Shown: in pieces, positions 8,897 to 18,472 of the stretch
Numbering within the stretch: position 1 is the first letter of the stretch
How the letters are laid out: each line of letters begins with the position of its first letter
Assembly (NCBI GenBank): GCA_016716565.1
Contig: JADJWC010000002.1
Location: 62,001 to 126,000 of the forward strand
Reading direction: 5' to 3'
DNA: 64,000 nt
From: a bacterium
Lineage (GTDB): Bacteria > Bacteroidota > Ignavibacteria > Ignavibacteriales > Ignavibacteriaceae
Notes under the pieces: generated by a model
Databases searched by the model: none
What the model was told of the DNA's origin: nothing
Seen by the model: only the letters and a program-made list of their open reading frames with translations
Made by a program: the position numbers and the translations under genes

Positions 8897-9547
8897 ATGA
8901 CAAAACTTTTCGACGGATATATTTTTGATATTGATGGAACTTTGACTTCCACCAATCAGTTAATATTTGACTCATTCAACTTCATCGCTAAAAAATATTT
9001 AGGTAAGATCTTTTCTGATGAAGAAATAATCGCGATGTTCGGTCCTACTGAAGATGTAATAATCAGACAATTGTGCGGTGATAAATATGAAGAAGCAAGA
9101 AGAGATTATTACAAATATTATATCGATCATCATGGAATTGCCGGACTTTATGATGGCATCAAAGAAATTCTTCATCATTTGAAAAGCCTTGGCTACCCGG
9201 TTGGAATATTCACCGGCAAAGGACGAACTGCTTCACTAATAACTCTGGAAAAACTGGGGGTTGATCATTATTTTGATCTGATTGTTACTGGTGATGATGT
9301 TGAAAACCACAAGCCTTCTCCCGAAGGAATTCTGAAGTTTCTAAATTACTTTGGGCTGAAGCCAGAAAGAGTTTTAATGATTGGCGATTCTGTAAGCGAT
9401 GTATTTGCATCACGCGAAGCAGGGATCAAAATCGCATCGGTACTGTGGGACAGTTATGGACACGAGGAAGTTAAAACAATGCAGAGTGATTATTATTTCT
9501 GCACTGTTAATGAGTTGGGAACATTTCTTCAGAAAATCATTGACTAA
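8897..9547 (+). CDS. HAD-superfamily phosphatase, phosphoglycolate-phosphatase-like
   Basis: 216 residues, typical of the Gph/PpaX subfamily. Motif I is D11-I-D13-GTL, motif II GIFTGKGR (about 103-110), motif III lysine in ENHKPSPEG, and motif IV MIGDSVSDVFASREAG. A helical cap (about 17-85) lies between motifs I and II. It should hydrolyse a small phosphorylated metabolite such as 2-phosphoglycolate or pyrophosphate, but the substrate cannot be read from sequence. It stands alone, with no overlapping neighbour. The 104-base spacer before it holds repeated CACTAAG words (about 8843-8875) of the kind common in spacers of this group. Confidence 0.85.
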   Translation: MTKLFDGYIFDIDGTLTSTNQLIFDSFNFIAKKYLGKIFSDEEIIAMFGPTEDVIIRQLCGDKYEEARRDYYKYYIDHHGIAGLYDGIKEILHHLKSLGYPVGIFTGKGRTASLITLEKLGVDHYFDLIVTGDDVENHKPSPEGILKFLNYFGLKPERVLMIGDSVSDVFASREAGIKIASVLWDSYGHEEVKTMQSDYYFCTVNELGTFLQKIID

Positions 9548-9560
9548 ACAATCCGGAAAA

Positions 9561-9981
9561 CTATTTCATCATGAATTTTAATTCAATTAATTGCCTAGCT
9601 GAATCCAGATCCTTTTTCGTTTTAATAATCACAGTCAGTCCGATTAGCTTCTTCGTTCGTTTTTCTTTTTGAAAATGTTTTTTAAGTTCGATTGGTAGAT
9701 CAGATTTAACTATTACTCCATCTGCTTTACTGGTGAAATAAAAAGTCATTCTGAACGCTTCTTTTATTACAGAAACCCAGCAGATCGTTTTGGATTTTGA
9801 AGATAATTTAAGCAGCCAGCTTCCCATCGTTGTAATATTTCCAGCTTTTTGAAATGGAAGGAAATTCTGTCTGGATTAATTCAAAGATAGATCTCCAGAT
9901 TTTTTTTGATTGACCGAGATGCGAAAAAATAATTTCTTCACTCGGGAATTGATTCTTGTCAGTCAGAACAGGTGCTTCCAT
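9561..9981 (-). pseudogene. DUF3788 family protein, frameshifted
   Basis: The first half begins with ATG at 9979-9981 (MEAPVLTDKNQFPSEEI, SHLGQSKKIW, SWKYYNDGK) and runs into a stop; the second half continues in another frame as SWLLKLSSKSKTICWVSV, AFRMTFYFTSKAD, LIGLTVIIKTKKD, LIELKFMM. Together they match the full DUF3788 pattern, in which NDGKSWL is contiguous. Loss of two bases (or gain of one) at 9820-9822 explains the break, and the restored protein would be about 140 residues. DUF3788 proteins are small, cytoplasmic and of unknown function. The gene is convergent with the HAD phosphatase. Both halves look intact, so a sequencing error is as likely as true inactivation. Confidence 0.75.
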
Positions 9982-10013
9982 CTAGTTTCCCCATTTTTAT
10001 AACTTTAAAAATT

Positions 10014-13000
10014 CTATTTTACAACCGCCAGTTTTTGAGTTACTTCTTCAGTTTTGTCCCCAGCATTCATTATCACTTTGTAGAGATAAACACCATTACC
10101 CAATAAATCATTGTCTTCATCTCTGCCATCCCAATAAATTTTGTTAAAGTCATATTTCAAATCATTACCAGTTAGCTTTATTTCTTTTACCAATCTTCCT
10201 GCAATCGTAAATATTTTTATTCTTATCTCTTCAGGAATCTGAGTCAACTTAAATGTAAAGTGAGTTTCACCAGTTGTTGGATTGGGATAGTTATAAACAT
10301 TCAGAATCTTTGCTTCATTAGATACGAGGAAGAACTTTTCCACTCCACTTGAATCAACGATATTTCCCTCATAATCTCTCCATAACACCTTCAGATTATA
10401 TTCACCATCTACCAAAACCGGCGTAAAATCAACCGACACTTTCGGATTAGTCTCAGAGAAGGTGTAAGTGATAACAGATGTGTCCGGTGGAATTAATTCA
10501 TCATTCAGATAAACCATAACAGAACTCGGCTCTGTTATTGGCAGCAGTGATTGGTCATTTAGCTCAATATGTATTACCGGTTCAGCGGAAATATATTCAC
10601 CATCGAGTATATCATTTCCATCAATTGTCAGGTTCAGAGTTGGTTGAGATGTATCAGGTTTTACATAAAATGGTACACTGAAGAAATTGTTATCCTCAAA
10701 AAGTTCCCTTATTTGATTTTCTGAATCAATATTAATTAAAAATGTTTTTGCACCGCTGCCTGAGGAAGTATTGTGAACAATATCAAAACGATTTTGTGAG
10801 CCCGGACTTAATGAATCAACTTTTTGTGTGAGTATAGTCTGTCGTGTATTATCTTCATTAATAACTTCAACTTTTACACTAAAACTGTCTGCTTTGCTCT
10901 CGCCAACATTGTAAACATAAAACGTAAGACCGATGTTCTCTCCAATCAAAACACTATCATCAGTCGCAGAAACAACCTGGTAGTTGGTGGCGAGGTCGGG
11001 AACGGGAATAAAATCAATACCTAATTCTTTAAATGCAGGGGTTTCATAATCATCATTAGCAATTATCCTGGTTAAAATTTTAATTGAAGGGTACGTGTTC
11101 GCATTAATGCTTTTTATATCCGCGGTGTTTCCGGAAAAAGTCAATGCATTAAGCGTATCTGTTGTATTATCGCTTTTTATTCCGATCGGAATATAATTTA
11201 TTTCAGAACCCGAGGGCAGCGAATCTATTTTAGTAACACTCAACCATTGATGCGCATTTTTTATTTGCGGTAATTGAATCCATCCGGTTGTAAACGAGAC
11301 AAAAACATTTGTATCGATCATTGCAAATCCTGCAGAACTTTTACTGAATGATTCCAGAACCGTTCCCTGAGATGCACCCTTTTTACCAATCATGCACCAG
11401 GAATCCCTGTAAAAAACACTATCTATATACAGGCTTCCAAGAGATTCAATGGCCTGACGAACAGGAGTTCCGGATGACCAGCCAAGTACAGATTGTGCTC
11501 CATCAGTAGCAAGCGTCATAGCAAGAAGTGTGTTTACAGGAAGAGAATCAATGTAAGCTATCAGTAATGAGTCAGCTATCATAGGTTCGTGATAAACAAA
11601 ATATCTGAAATCTGTTGGGTTAAGTGTTATTGAATCTATTACAGCAGTTGCTATTCCCCAGTAATATGAATTTGGCAGTAATTCCAAGTCATTCAACTTA
11701 ATTGAACCAAAACCGCCGTCATTAAATCCGGCAGATGTGATTTCGAGAATATTAGTATAATTTTTTAATTGCCAGCCATTATTTGTTGAGTCAAAGGAGA
11801 TATTATTGAACTCAACATCTTCAGGATTAAACGAATTACCAAAATACCAATCGTAGTTTACATTCGTATTAAAAAATGAGAATGGTTCCGACCAATTGGA
11901 TTGGAAAGAATTTATTCTCGCTTGTAACCAGTATCGTTTATTTGGTTGAGTGGATAAAAGTTGATAATGTGTTGACAGGGTATCTAATAATATTTCATCC
12001 TGAAGCGGATTTATGAAATCTGGATTGTCAGAAATATTTATCTGCATTGAAGTAATATTTCCTTCCGGCAAAAATACCGGATTTAATAATTTTACTTTAG
12101 CTCTTGATGAATTGTAAAATCTTTCTGCTTCAATAGTTCTGACTGATGACGAATAAACAACAAAATTAAAAGAAGCGGAGTTGTCATTCTCATATATCTC
12201 ATCAAATTTATTATCTTTGTCAAGTGTGACTTGAAGATTATGTTCACCAACAAGTCCTGATATTGGTATACTGAGCAAAATATCCTTTTTGTAAAGCGGT
12301 AAAGGAATGTAGTATTCAAGAAAATATTTCTGTACACCGAGATGATTATCAACGATGGTTATTAGAACTGAATCCCCCTGAACCTTCCCATAATTAAATA
12401 ATCCTACGTTAACTTTTACCGAATCATCAGTATCTAAAGGAAAATTGTTTTCTGATCTGAACGATTGTTCCGTAATAGTAATATTTGGTTTTTGTGGCAA
12501 ACGGAATTCAATTATAGGATCGCCAAAAAGTATATTAGAATAATTAAACACTCTGTTAACATCTCCGGTACCAAACTGATTTAAAAGCTGCATCTTTGCC
12601 AAGTAATGTATACGGGAAATTACCGGAAGTGAATCCGAAAGTAAGTTTGTATAAAATAGTTGCGGATAATTAACTGATGTGGAAACGTAACCCCAGCTTG
12701 CATTCCCAAGATAGGCAATTGACTGACCATCAACTGAACCAGAGACAAACAATTCACCAAATGCATCAACGTCAGGTTCAGCAAATTTGCCGGTTGAACA
12801 ACCAAAATCTGTAATTAAGCTAAGTCGATCATTAAATGAACTTTTTAAATCTGCTACATCTGTAATTCCATTATCCCAGGTTTCAGTTCCGCTGTGTCCG
12901 ATATAAGAAATAAATAATCCGCTACTGTCAATTGCATTGTCAATCTGCTCACGAGTATAAGGGCCAAAATTTGAAGGTGGATCAATTGTTTTATAGAAGT

Positions 13001-15404
13001 GAACCCCTTCTCCTCCGATCGGAGCTGGTTTAATTAAGTTATTAAGAACATTTGAATTCGCTGTTTTTAATAATTCAAGCTGGCCCGGATTGCCGGGATC
13101 ACCACCACTGAAAAAAAGATATCTCTTATTAAAATCATCATATACTCTATTAATATAAACTTGATGTTTATTAAGATATAGGTTTAAATCCTCGTTTGAC
13201 GTCACAGGAAGTCTTCCAACAAACATTTGAGGAAGGTTGACATTTGAAGTATCCCACATTGTGAACCAAACATCGCTAACGGGATTACCATATGAAGGTA
13301 CAAGATTTTTTCTTCTCTCGACAGGCGGAGGTGTAATCTTATTTTTGTAATCATAATTAGCATCACCAATCAGCAATAAGTAAGATGGCGAAGGAAAAAT
13401 CCAATTTAGATTTGCATATAATAAAAAATCTTTAATTGCTTCGGGCTTATTAAATCCAAATGAAAATTCATCATAAATATCATCAATATAGATTAACTCA
13501 TTTCTTGTATCATAATTATTATCAATAAAATTAAGGTATTCTTCAGATGAAGATTGCAATATCCTATTGGAAATTGCGATGTAATCAGCACCCCGGTTCT
13601 GATCACGAAGGTTTATAAAGAATTTTTTAGTGACAAATGCAGGTGTCTTAACTAAAGCCTGCTGAATTATCATATACCGATCATTTGCAGAAACAGTATC
13701 AGAAAAAGTTAAAACAGAATTTGAAACATTAAACGAATTAATTTTTTTGTAATTAGGTCCGATCTTATAGATTATTATATCTGAAGAATCCTGTGTGATA
13801 TTGGAAACCTTTATAACTTTTGCTGATGTTATATTATTTTCCGGAACCCTAATCAGCAGAGAATCATTTTCAGCAGTATTATATCTGTCATATTCTATGT
13901 CAACCCAATCTACTAATCCCTGATGCCATCTGAGTGAATCGTTTTGCATTCCAAAAATTCTAACAAAATTATTTCCCGAAATAAGCTGATTAGAAATATA
14001 CTCTGCAGAAAAGTTTACTGTCTCCTTGAAACTGAAGACTATTGTATCTTCCGGTAAACCTGAATTTAAGCTTAAACCAAATCGATGATTATTTGTGAAT
14101 AGTCCATCAGTTGCATTACTTATCATTCTTGCGGTTATTTTAACCGGAGAATCCTGAACAAAATTCGTTGAGTTGAAATTAATATCTACACTTCCGCCGT
14201 TACCGAGAAAATGCCAGGTCCAGACTTTATTCTCCTGCCAGTTTGGTAACTGAACTCTGGGTGAAACGGCATCATAGTACCAAAGTCTAACATCCTCTTC
14301 GATATGATAAAATGCTTTGTGATGCTGCAAAGTATCTGTTATTCCTGGATTAGAAAGATTTTGTTCAAAAATTCTTTCTCCCTCATTTCCATTCCAGCTT
14401 AACCAGACAATAGAAGTGTCAGAATATCTATCAAAATAATTAAGATAATCTTCACCAGTGTTTACAATTTCTTTATAGTCTGATGAGCCATAGTTCCTTT
14501 CAGCCCAAAACTCGATGTAATCTCCCGGATCGAATGAAAGATCATTTTGACCAAGAACAAACAACGGAATTTCTTTGCCTTTTGCAAAAACCTTAAAAGT
14601 TTTTGGATTGATGTTGTGAGGATTGATGCCATAATTGATGATCTGATCATGATCAATTCGATATATTCCATCATCAGCGATTTGAAGCTTGACATATTCT
14701 TTTGAATAATCGATCCAATTACCTGAAGTATCCGCCGGATAATAAGTTGTATTATCAGCTTTGAATTGTGAGGCTGTTTCATAATTTAAAATAACATCTT
14801 TTAAAATTTCATCGAATTGACCGGGAGAACCAGTGTTCTGAGGATAACTCTGAATATCAGTAAAATCAATATGAATCCTTGATGAAACTATTTCCCTGAT
14901 TTCTTTTTTCTTCCAGTTAAATCGATGAGTATTTATTCTGATTGCTGCACAATAGTAATTCCTGATCCATGTATAACCTACTGTTTCAATTTCTTGAGTT
15001 GGATATTCATCAAAACTAAAATTTTCAAGATCAGCAGTTGTCTTCCGATATGAAAGGATTGAATCTTGTGAAAGAAATATTTCCGGATTAAAAGAAATCC
15101 CAATATCTTTTATATAATTATACTTCTGGGAGCTGGAATGGATTTTAATTTTACTTAATGGCGGTATTGCGACAAAGTAAGTTTTTGTTGGTAATACAGG
15201 AGTTCCCGGCTGTGATTCATCGAGAGAATTTATATATTCAATTACTCGTTTATCTCTATCAAGCTTTTGCAAAAATGGTTCTGATTTGAAAGTTATTTCA
15301 ATATCTATTCCATTTTCTCTTGCCAACACGACTGGTTCATCAGTCTGACTAAAGATAACTACTGGGAATAAGAGTAATGCTTGAATGATATATAAAATTT
15401 TCAT
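10014..15404 (-). CDS. C25 (gingipain-family) cysteine peptidase with type IX secretion sorting domain, PorU-like
   Basis: 1796 residues. A signal peptide (1-19, ending VIFSQ) is followed by a long beta-rich N-terminal region (about 20-620), then a peptidase C25 domain (about 625-1000) with catalytic candidates H837 (SYIGHSGTETWDNG) and C869 (DFGCSTGKFAEPD) and the conserved YLLLIGDANYDYKN. Then come CARDB/Ig-like domains (about 1010-1690) and a type A T9SS C-terminal domain (about 1705-1796: NVYNYPNPTTGETHF, then GNGVYLYKV and a basic end). It is either a secreted gingipain-like protease or the sortase PorU; at 1796 residues it is longer than typical PorU, so I leave the symbol blank. It reads alone on the minus strand. 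Confidence 0.85.
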   Translation of the reverse strand: MKILYIIQALLLFPVVIFSQTDEPVVLARENGIDIEITFKSEPFLQKLDRDKRVIEYINSLDESQPGTPVLPTKTYFVAIPPLSKIKIHSSSQKYNYIKDIGISFNPEIFLSQDSILSYRKTTADLENFSFDEYPTQEIETVGYTWIRNYYCAAIRINTHRFNWKKKEIREIVSSRIHIDFTDIQSYPQNTGSPGQFDEILKDVILNYETASQFKADNTTYYPADTSGNWIDYSKEYVKLQIADDGIYRIDHDQIINYGINPHNINPKTFKVFAKGKEIPLFVLGQNDLSFDPGDYIEFWAERNYGSSDYKEIVNTGEDYLNYFDRYSDTSIVWLSWNGNEGERIFEQNLSNPGITDTLQHHKAFYHIEEDVRLWYYDAVSPRVQLPNWQENKVWTWHFLGNGGSVDINFNSTNFVQDSPVKITARMISNATDGLFTNNHRFGLSLNSGLPEDTIVFSFKETVNFSAEYISNQLISGNNFVRIFGMQNDSLRWHQGLVDWVDIEYDRYNTAENDSLLIRVPENNITSAKVIKVSNITQDSSDIIIYKIGPNYKKINSFNVSNSVLTFSDTVSANDRYMIIQQALVKTPAFVTKKFFINLRDQNRGADYIAISNRILQSSSEEYLNFIDNNYDTRNELIYIDDIYDEFSFGFNKPEAIKDFLLYANLNWIFPSPSYLLLIGDANYDYKNKITPPPVERRKNLVPSYGNPVSDVWFTMWDTSNVNLPQMFVGRLPVTSNEDLNLYLNKHQVYINRVYDDFNKRYLFFSGGDPGNPGQLELLKTANSNVLNNLIKPAPIGGEGVHFYKTIDPPSNFGPYTREQIDNAIDSSGLFISYIGHSGTETWDNGITDVADLKSSFNDRLSLITDFGCSTGKFAEPDVDAFGELFVSGSVDGQSIAYLGNASWGYVSTSVNYPQLFYTNLLSDSLPVISRIHYLAKMQLLNQFGTGDVNRVFNYSNILFGDPIIEFRLPQKPNITITEQSFRSENNFPLDTDDSVKVNVGLFNYGKVQGDSVLITIVDNHLGVQKYFLEYYIPLPLYKKDILLSIPISGLVGEHNLQVTLDKDNKFDEIYENDNSASFNFVVYSSSVRTIEAERFYNSSRAKVKLLNPVFLPEGNITSMQINISDNPDFINPLQDEILLDTLSTHYQLLSTQPNKRYWLQARINSFQSNWSEPFSFFNTNVNYDWYFGNSFNPEDVEFNNISFDSTNNGWQLKNYTNILEITSAGFNDGGFGSIKLNDLELLPNSYYWGIATAVIDSITLNPTDFRYFVYHEPMIADSLLIAYIDSLPVNTLLAMTLATDGAQSVLGWSSGTPVRQAIESLGSLYIDSVFYRDSWCMIGKKGASQGTVLESFSKSSAGFAMIDTNVFVSFTTGWIQLPQIKNAHQWLSVTKIDSLPSGSEINYIPIGIKSDNTTDTLNALTFSGNTADIKSINANTYPSIKILTRIIANDDYETPAFKELGIDFIPVPDLATNYQVVSATDDSVLIGENIGLTFYVYNVGESKADSFSVKVEVINEDNTRQTILTQKVDSLSPGSQNRFDIVHNTSSGSGAKTFLINIDSENQIRELFEDNNFFSVPFYVKPDTSQPTLNLTIDGNDILDGEYISAEPVIHIELNDQSLLPITEPSSVMVYLNDELIPPDTSVITYTFSETNPKVSVDFTPVLVDGEYNLKVLWRDYEGNIVDSSGVEKFFLVSNEAKILNVYNYPNPTTGETHFTFKLTQIPEEIRIKIFTIAGRLVKEIKLTGNDLKYDFNKIYWDGRDEDNDLLGNGVYLYKVIMNAGDKTEEVTQKLAVVK

Positions 15405-15468
15405 TAAAAACTTCGAGTGTTAAGCAAATAATTATTTACTATTGAGAGTGTAATAATTTTTTTAAAAT

Positions 15469-16179
15469 TTACTTTGTACTAAACTTAATTTTTATCACTC
15501 TAAAAATAAATTCAGGAATCCCGATCAAGTATCTCCTCCAAAGCCTTTTCGGTTCATAGAGCAATCTGAATAACCATTCCAATCCAAATTTCTGAATTAG
15601 AACAGGCGCTCTCCTGGTCGTTCCAAAGTAATATTCGAAGAAAATTCCGACACATATAATAACTTTATTTTGCAATGCTCTAGATAATTTTTCAGCAAAT
15701 AACTCCTGCTTTGGAACTCCCATGCCTACAAATATTACCTGAGCATCAGTCAATTTGAGATTTGCGACAATATCGTTGATCTCTGATTCAACAAAGAAAC
15801 CGTTTTTATAAAATGCCAGATTAATGCTGCGCCTTTCCGCTTCTTTGAGTAAAAAATTTTCTTCAAAACTTCCACCGATTATTACGATAGGACTATTTAC
15901 ATTTATCAATTCATTCAGGATAAGGCTATTTATTGCAGTAGATTCGATACGTTTTGGATCCGAATGATTTAGAAATTTTGCGGCGAAATAGACCCCATGA
16001 TCAGCCTGATAAGCATTGAACTTTTGATCGATTAAATTTCTGTAAGCCTCATCCTCACAATAAACATTAAAACAATGCTGATTGAAATATGTAAGCAAAA
16101 GAGCTCGTTCTTGTTTAATTGACTCGAATACTTTTTCGGTAACGGCTTCAGGAGAGGTTAAAAGTTTTTTGAATATCAT
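15469..16179 (-). CDS. WecG/TagA/CpsF-family glycosyltransferase (GT26)
   Basis: 236 residues, the normal length. GT26 hallmarks are present: NSLILNELIN, IVIIGGSFEENFLLKEAE, DAQVIFVGMGVPKQELF and the C-terminal signature GLEWLFRLLYEPKRLWRRY. Members transfer N-acetylmannosamine(uronic acid) or glucose to a lipid-linked sugar early in surface polysaccharide synthesis. The gene starts at the base where the upstream GT4 gene ends and is the last of three glycosyltransferase genes read together. It likely acts at the inner face of the cytoplasmic membrane. The sugar specificity is not visible. Confidence 0.9.
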   Translation of the reverse strand: MIFKKLLTSPEAVTEKVFESIKQERALLLTYFNQHCFNVYCEDEAYRNLIDQKFNAYQADHGVYFAAKFLNHSDPKRIESTAINSLILNELINVNSPIVIIGGSFEENFLLKEAERRSINLAFYKNGFFVESEINDIVANLKLTDAQVIFVGMGVPKQELFAEKLSRALQNKVIICVGIFFEYYFGTTRRAPVLIQKFGLEWLFRLLYEPKRLWRRYLIGIPEFIFRVIKIKFSTK

Positions 16180-17267
16180 TATGAAGTGATTAGAGAATTA
16201 TAAATTTTTTCTACTTTGCAAAAATAACTATTATAATTACAAAGTCGCTTAACTTTTTCGTGTAGATTTAATCCCATAATTTTTCCGGTTTCCGGGTTAT
16301 TTAATAGATAGATGATTCTTTCAGCAAGTTGTTCGTGATTCTCTGGATCAATAAGTAGTCCATCTTTTCCATCTTCAATAAATTCAGCAATGCCACCGGT
16401 GTTGCCGCCGATGAAAGGCTTTTTGAAAGAACCTGCTTCTATCATTACGAAAGGAAAAGTATCTGATCTCGATGGAAGCACTACAATATCCGCAATTGAA
16501 AACAACTCTTCACTATTATTACCTGGTTGAAGAAATTGAATATTATTAACGTCAGAAGTTAATTTATAAATTAGATTTTTTGTTTGGTCAGAGCCGCTTA
16601 AAATTAAAAACGATTTCCTGAATTTTTCATTAACTTTTATAAATGCTTTCAAAAGGGTGTCATAACCTTTTTCAAGGGTAATCCTACCCATAAATAGAAT
16701 AACTTTGTAGTCATTTGGAAGTGAATACTTTGATTTAAGATTATTGGTACCTGATTCATTATCATACTGCTCTTTATTAACTGGGTTGTAAATCGTCCTA
16801 ATCTTATCCACTTCAACACCGTAATCATCAATAAGATTTTTTGTTGCAGAGTAACTCACCGAAATTATTAAATCCGATTTAAAGCTAAAGCGTTTATAAC
16901 CGTAAACAAATCCATGCGGTGAAAAAACGGTTTTAATACTCAGCTTGTTGGCAAAAGTACTTAAAATAAATTCCGGAAATCTGTGGTGAGAATGTACCAG
17001 ATCGATTTTATTTGCAATTAAATATTTTTTAATCTCTTTATAGAAATTTGCAAGCTGAAAAATATTACTTATCCCGGTCGAGAATTTTAAAATCTTAAAA
17101 TGTAGAGAATTAATCTCTTTTAATCTTTCTAGTGAATCGCCACCGTTTGTAATGAAATGGACCTGATAATCATTTTTATTACTGAAATATTTTAAATACA
17201 TATAAGCAAGTTTACTTCTACCGCAGCTATAATTGAAATCCGGGGTAATATGCAGAATCCTCTTCAA
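16179..17267 (-). CDS. Glycosyltransferase family 4
   Basis: 362 residues with a GT-B fold. The N-terminal domain (about 1-165) has DLVHSHHRFPEF and SPHGFVYGY; the C-terminal GT4 domain (about 185-355) has ILFMGRITLEKGYDTLLKA, a nucleotide-sugar loop and the E-x7-E type motif VMIEAGSFKKPFIGG. It transfers an activated sugar with retention of configuration, most likely onto a surface polysaccharide or lipid. It overlaps the upstream GT4 gene by 4 bases and abuts the GT26 gene, so the three are cotranscribed. Donor and acceptor are unknown. Confidence 0.88.
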   Translation of the reverse strand: MKRILHITPDFNYSCGRSKLAYMYLKYFSNKNDYQVHFITNGGDSLERLKEINSLHFKILKFSTGISNIFQLANFYKEIKKYLIANKIDLVHSHHRFPEFILSTFANKLSIKTVFSPHGFVYGYKRFSFKSDLIISVSYSATKNLIDDYGVEVDKIRTIYNPVNKEQYDNESGTNNLKSKYSLPNDYKVILFMGRITLEKGYDTLLKAFIKVNEKFRKSFLILSGSDQTKNLIYKLTSDVNNIQFLQPGNNSEELFSIADIVVLPSRSDTFPFVMIEAGSFKKPFIGGNTGGIAEFIEDGKDGLLIDPENHEQLAERIIYLLNNPETGKIMGLNLHEKVKRLCNYNSYFCKVEKIYNSLITS

Positions 17268-18400
17268 GAATTAACCAGATCTGAATACACTTTTTCAATC
17301 TGCTGAATAAATTTGTCCTCGTTGTATTTAGATTCAATGGCAATTCGACCATTCTCACCTAATCTTTTTCGGTACGGCTCCTCATCTAAAAGTTTAGTGA
17401 GCTTATCTTCAGCATCCGTTAGATTTCCTGGTTCGTAAATAAGTCCACAGTTATTTTCTTCGAGTATTTCTTTAAAACCACCTACATCCGGGGCTACAAC
17501 GGGAACTGAGTTTGCCATAGCTTCCCACATTGTTAAAGGCATTCCTTCTCTTTGTGAAGTAAATAATAAAATATCAAAATAATTAAAGTACTGAGTTACT
17601 TCTGGGACATAATCGAAGAAAATTACTCTTGAATCAACTTTAAGATTATTGCAAAGATCCATCAACTGAGTTTTCAGAGGTCCATTCCCCAAAATTAGAA
17701 GAATTAAGTTGCTTCGATTTGCTGAAACTTTACTAAAAATCTTAATAGCATCATCAATTCTTTTTTCAATTTCAAGCCTGCTCACACGTGCTATAATTCG
17801 ATATGCGGATTTTATATTAGCTAATTGTTTTATTAATTCCAAATCTGTACTTCTAAATTTCTTTTTGTGATTATAGCCATTATAGTAAACAAACGGTTGA
17901 GGAAACATTTTAGATTCACTAATTAATAATTCTCTGCTTCTGTTTGAAGGTACAAGTACAGCGTCCGCTTTACTAAATAGATAAATTAGATAATGAGAAA
18001 GATAATAAACTGTTTTCTCTGCGATATTGTAATACGGGTTATCCTTTATAAATAACCCGTGGTAATTGAAAACTAATTTCTTCCTTGCTAAAATATTTAC
18101 CAACCCACCTAGTATGTAAGGTTTAATCAGATGTGCATGAACTATATCGATTTTGAACTTCTTCAAAATTTTATAAATGTGAATAAATGAACCAATCGAA
18201 AACTTTTTCTTCAGCAAATCCAATACGACGACTTCAACTCCTAATGACTTAACTTCTTTTTCAATAATACTTCCCCCTTGAAATATTAAATAGTGTTTAA
18301 ATCTATTTTTATCGTAATTTTGAAATATCATTTTCAAGTGCGTATATACACCATCGGATTTACCTGTAATCAAATTAACTATGTGACATACTTTTATCAT
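17264..18400 (-). CDS. Glycosyltransferase family 4
   Basis: 378 residues, GT-B fold. Domain 1 has the glycine-poor start KVCHIVNLITGKSDGVYTH and the DIVHAHLIKPYILGG acceptor-domain motif; domain 2 (about 200-370) has IARVSRLEIEKRIDDAIKIF, ILGNGPLKTQL, QREGMPLTMWEAMANSVPV and GGFKEILEENNCG, the usual GT4 E-x7-E region. It is paralogous in layout to the next gene and overlaps it by 4 bases (ATGA). Together with the following GT26 enzyme and the upstream membrane protein it forms a small envelope-polysaccharide module. Specificity cannot be inferred. Confidence 0.88.
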   Translation of the reverse strand: MIKVCHIVNLITGKSDGVYTHLKMIFQNYDKNRFKHYLIFQGGSIIEKEVKSLGVEVVVLDLLKKKFSIGSFIHIYKILKKFKIDIVHAHLIKPYILGGLVNILARKKLVFNYHGLFIKDNPYYNIAEKTVYYLSHYLIYLFSKADAVLVPSNRSRELLISESKMFPQPFVYYNGYNHKKKFRSTDLELIKQLANIKSAYRIIARVSRLEIEKRIDDAIKIFSKVSANRSNLILLILGNGPLKTQLMDLCNNLKVDSRVIFFDYVPEVTQYFNYFDILLFTSQREGMPLTMWEAMANSVPVVAPDVGGFKEILEENNCGLIYEPGNLTDAEDKLTKLLDEEPYRKRLGENGRIAIESKYNEDKFIQQIEKVYSDLVNS

Positions 18401-18472
18401 CTATTAACTTACGCACTCAAAATTTATCAGCTAAAATTCAATTAAATTAAATATTAGAGTTGTAATTATATT

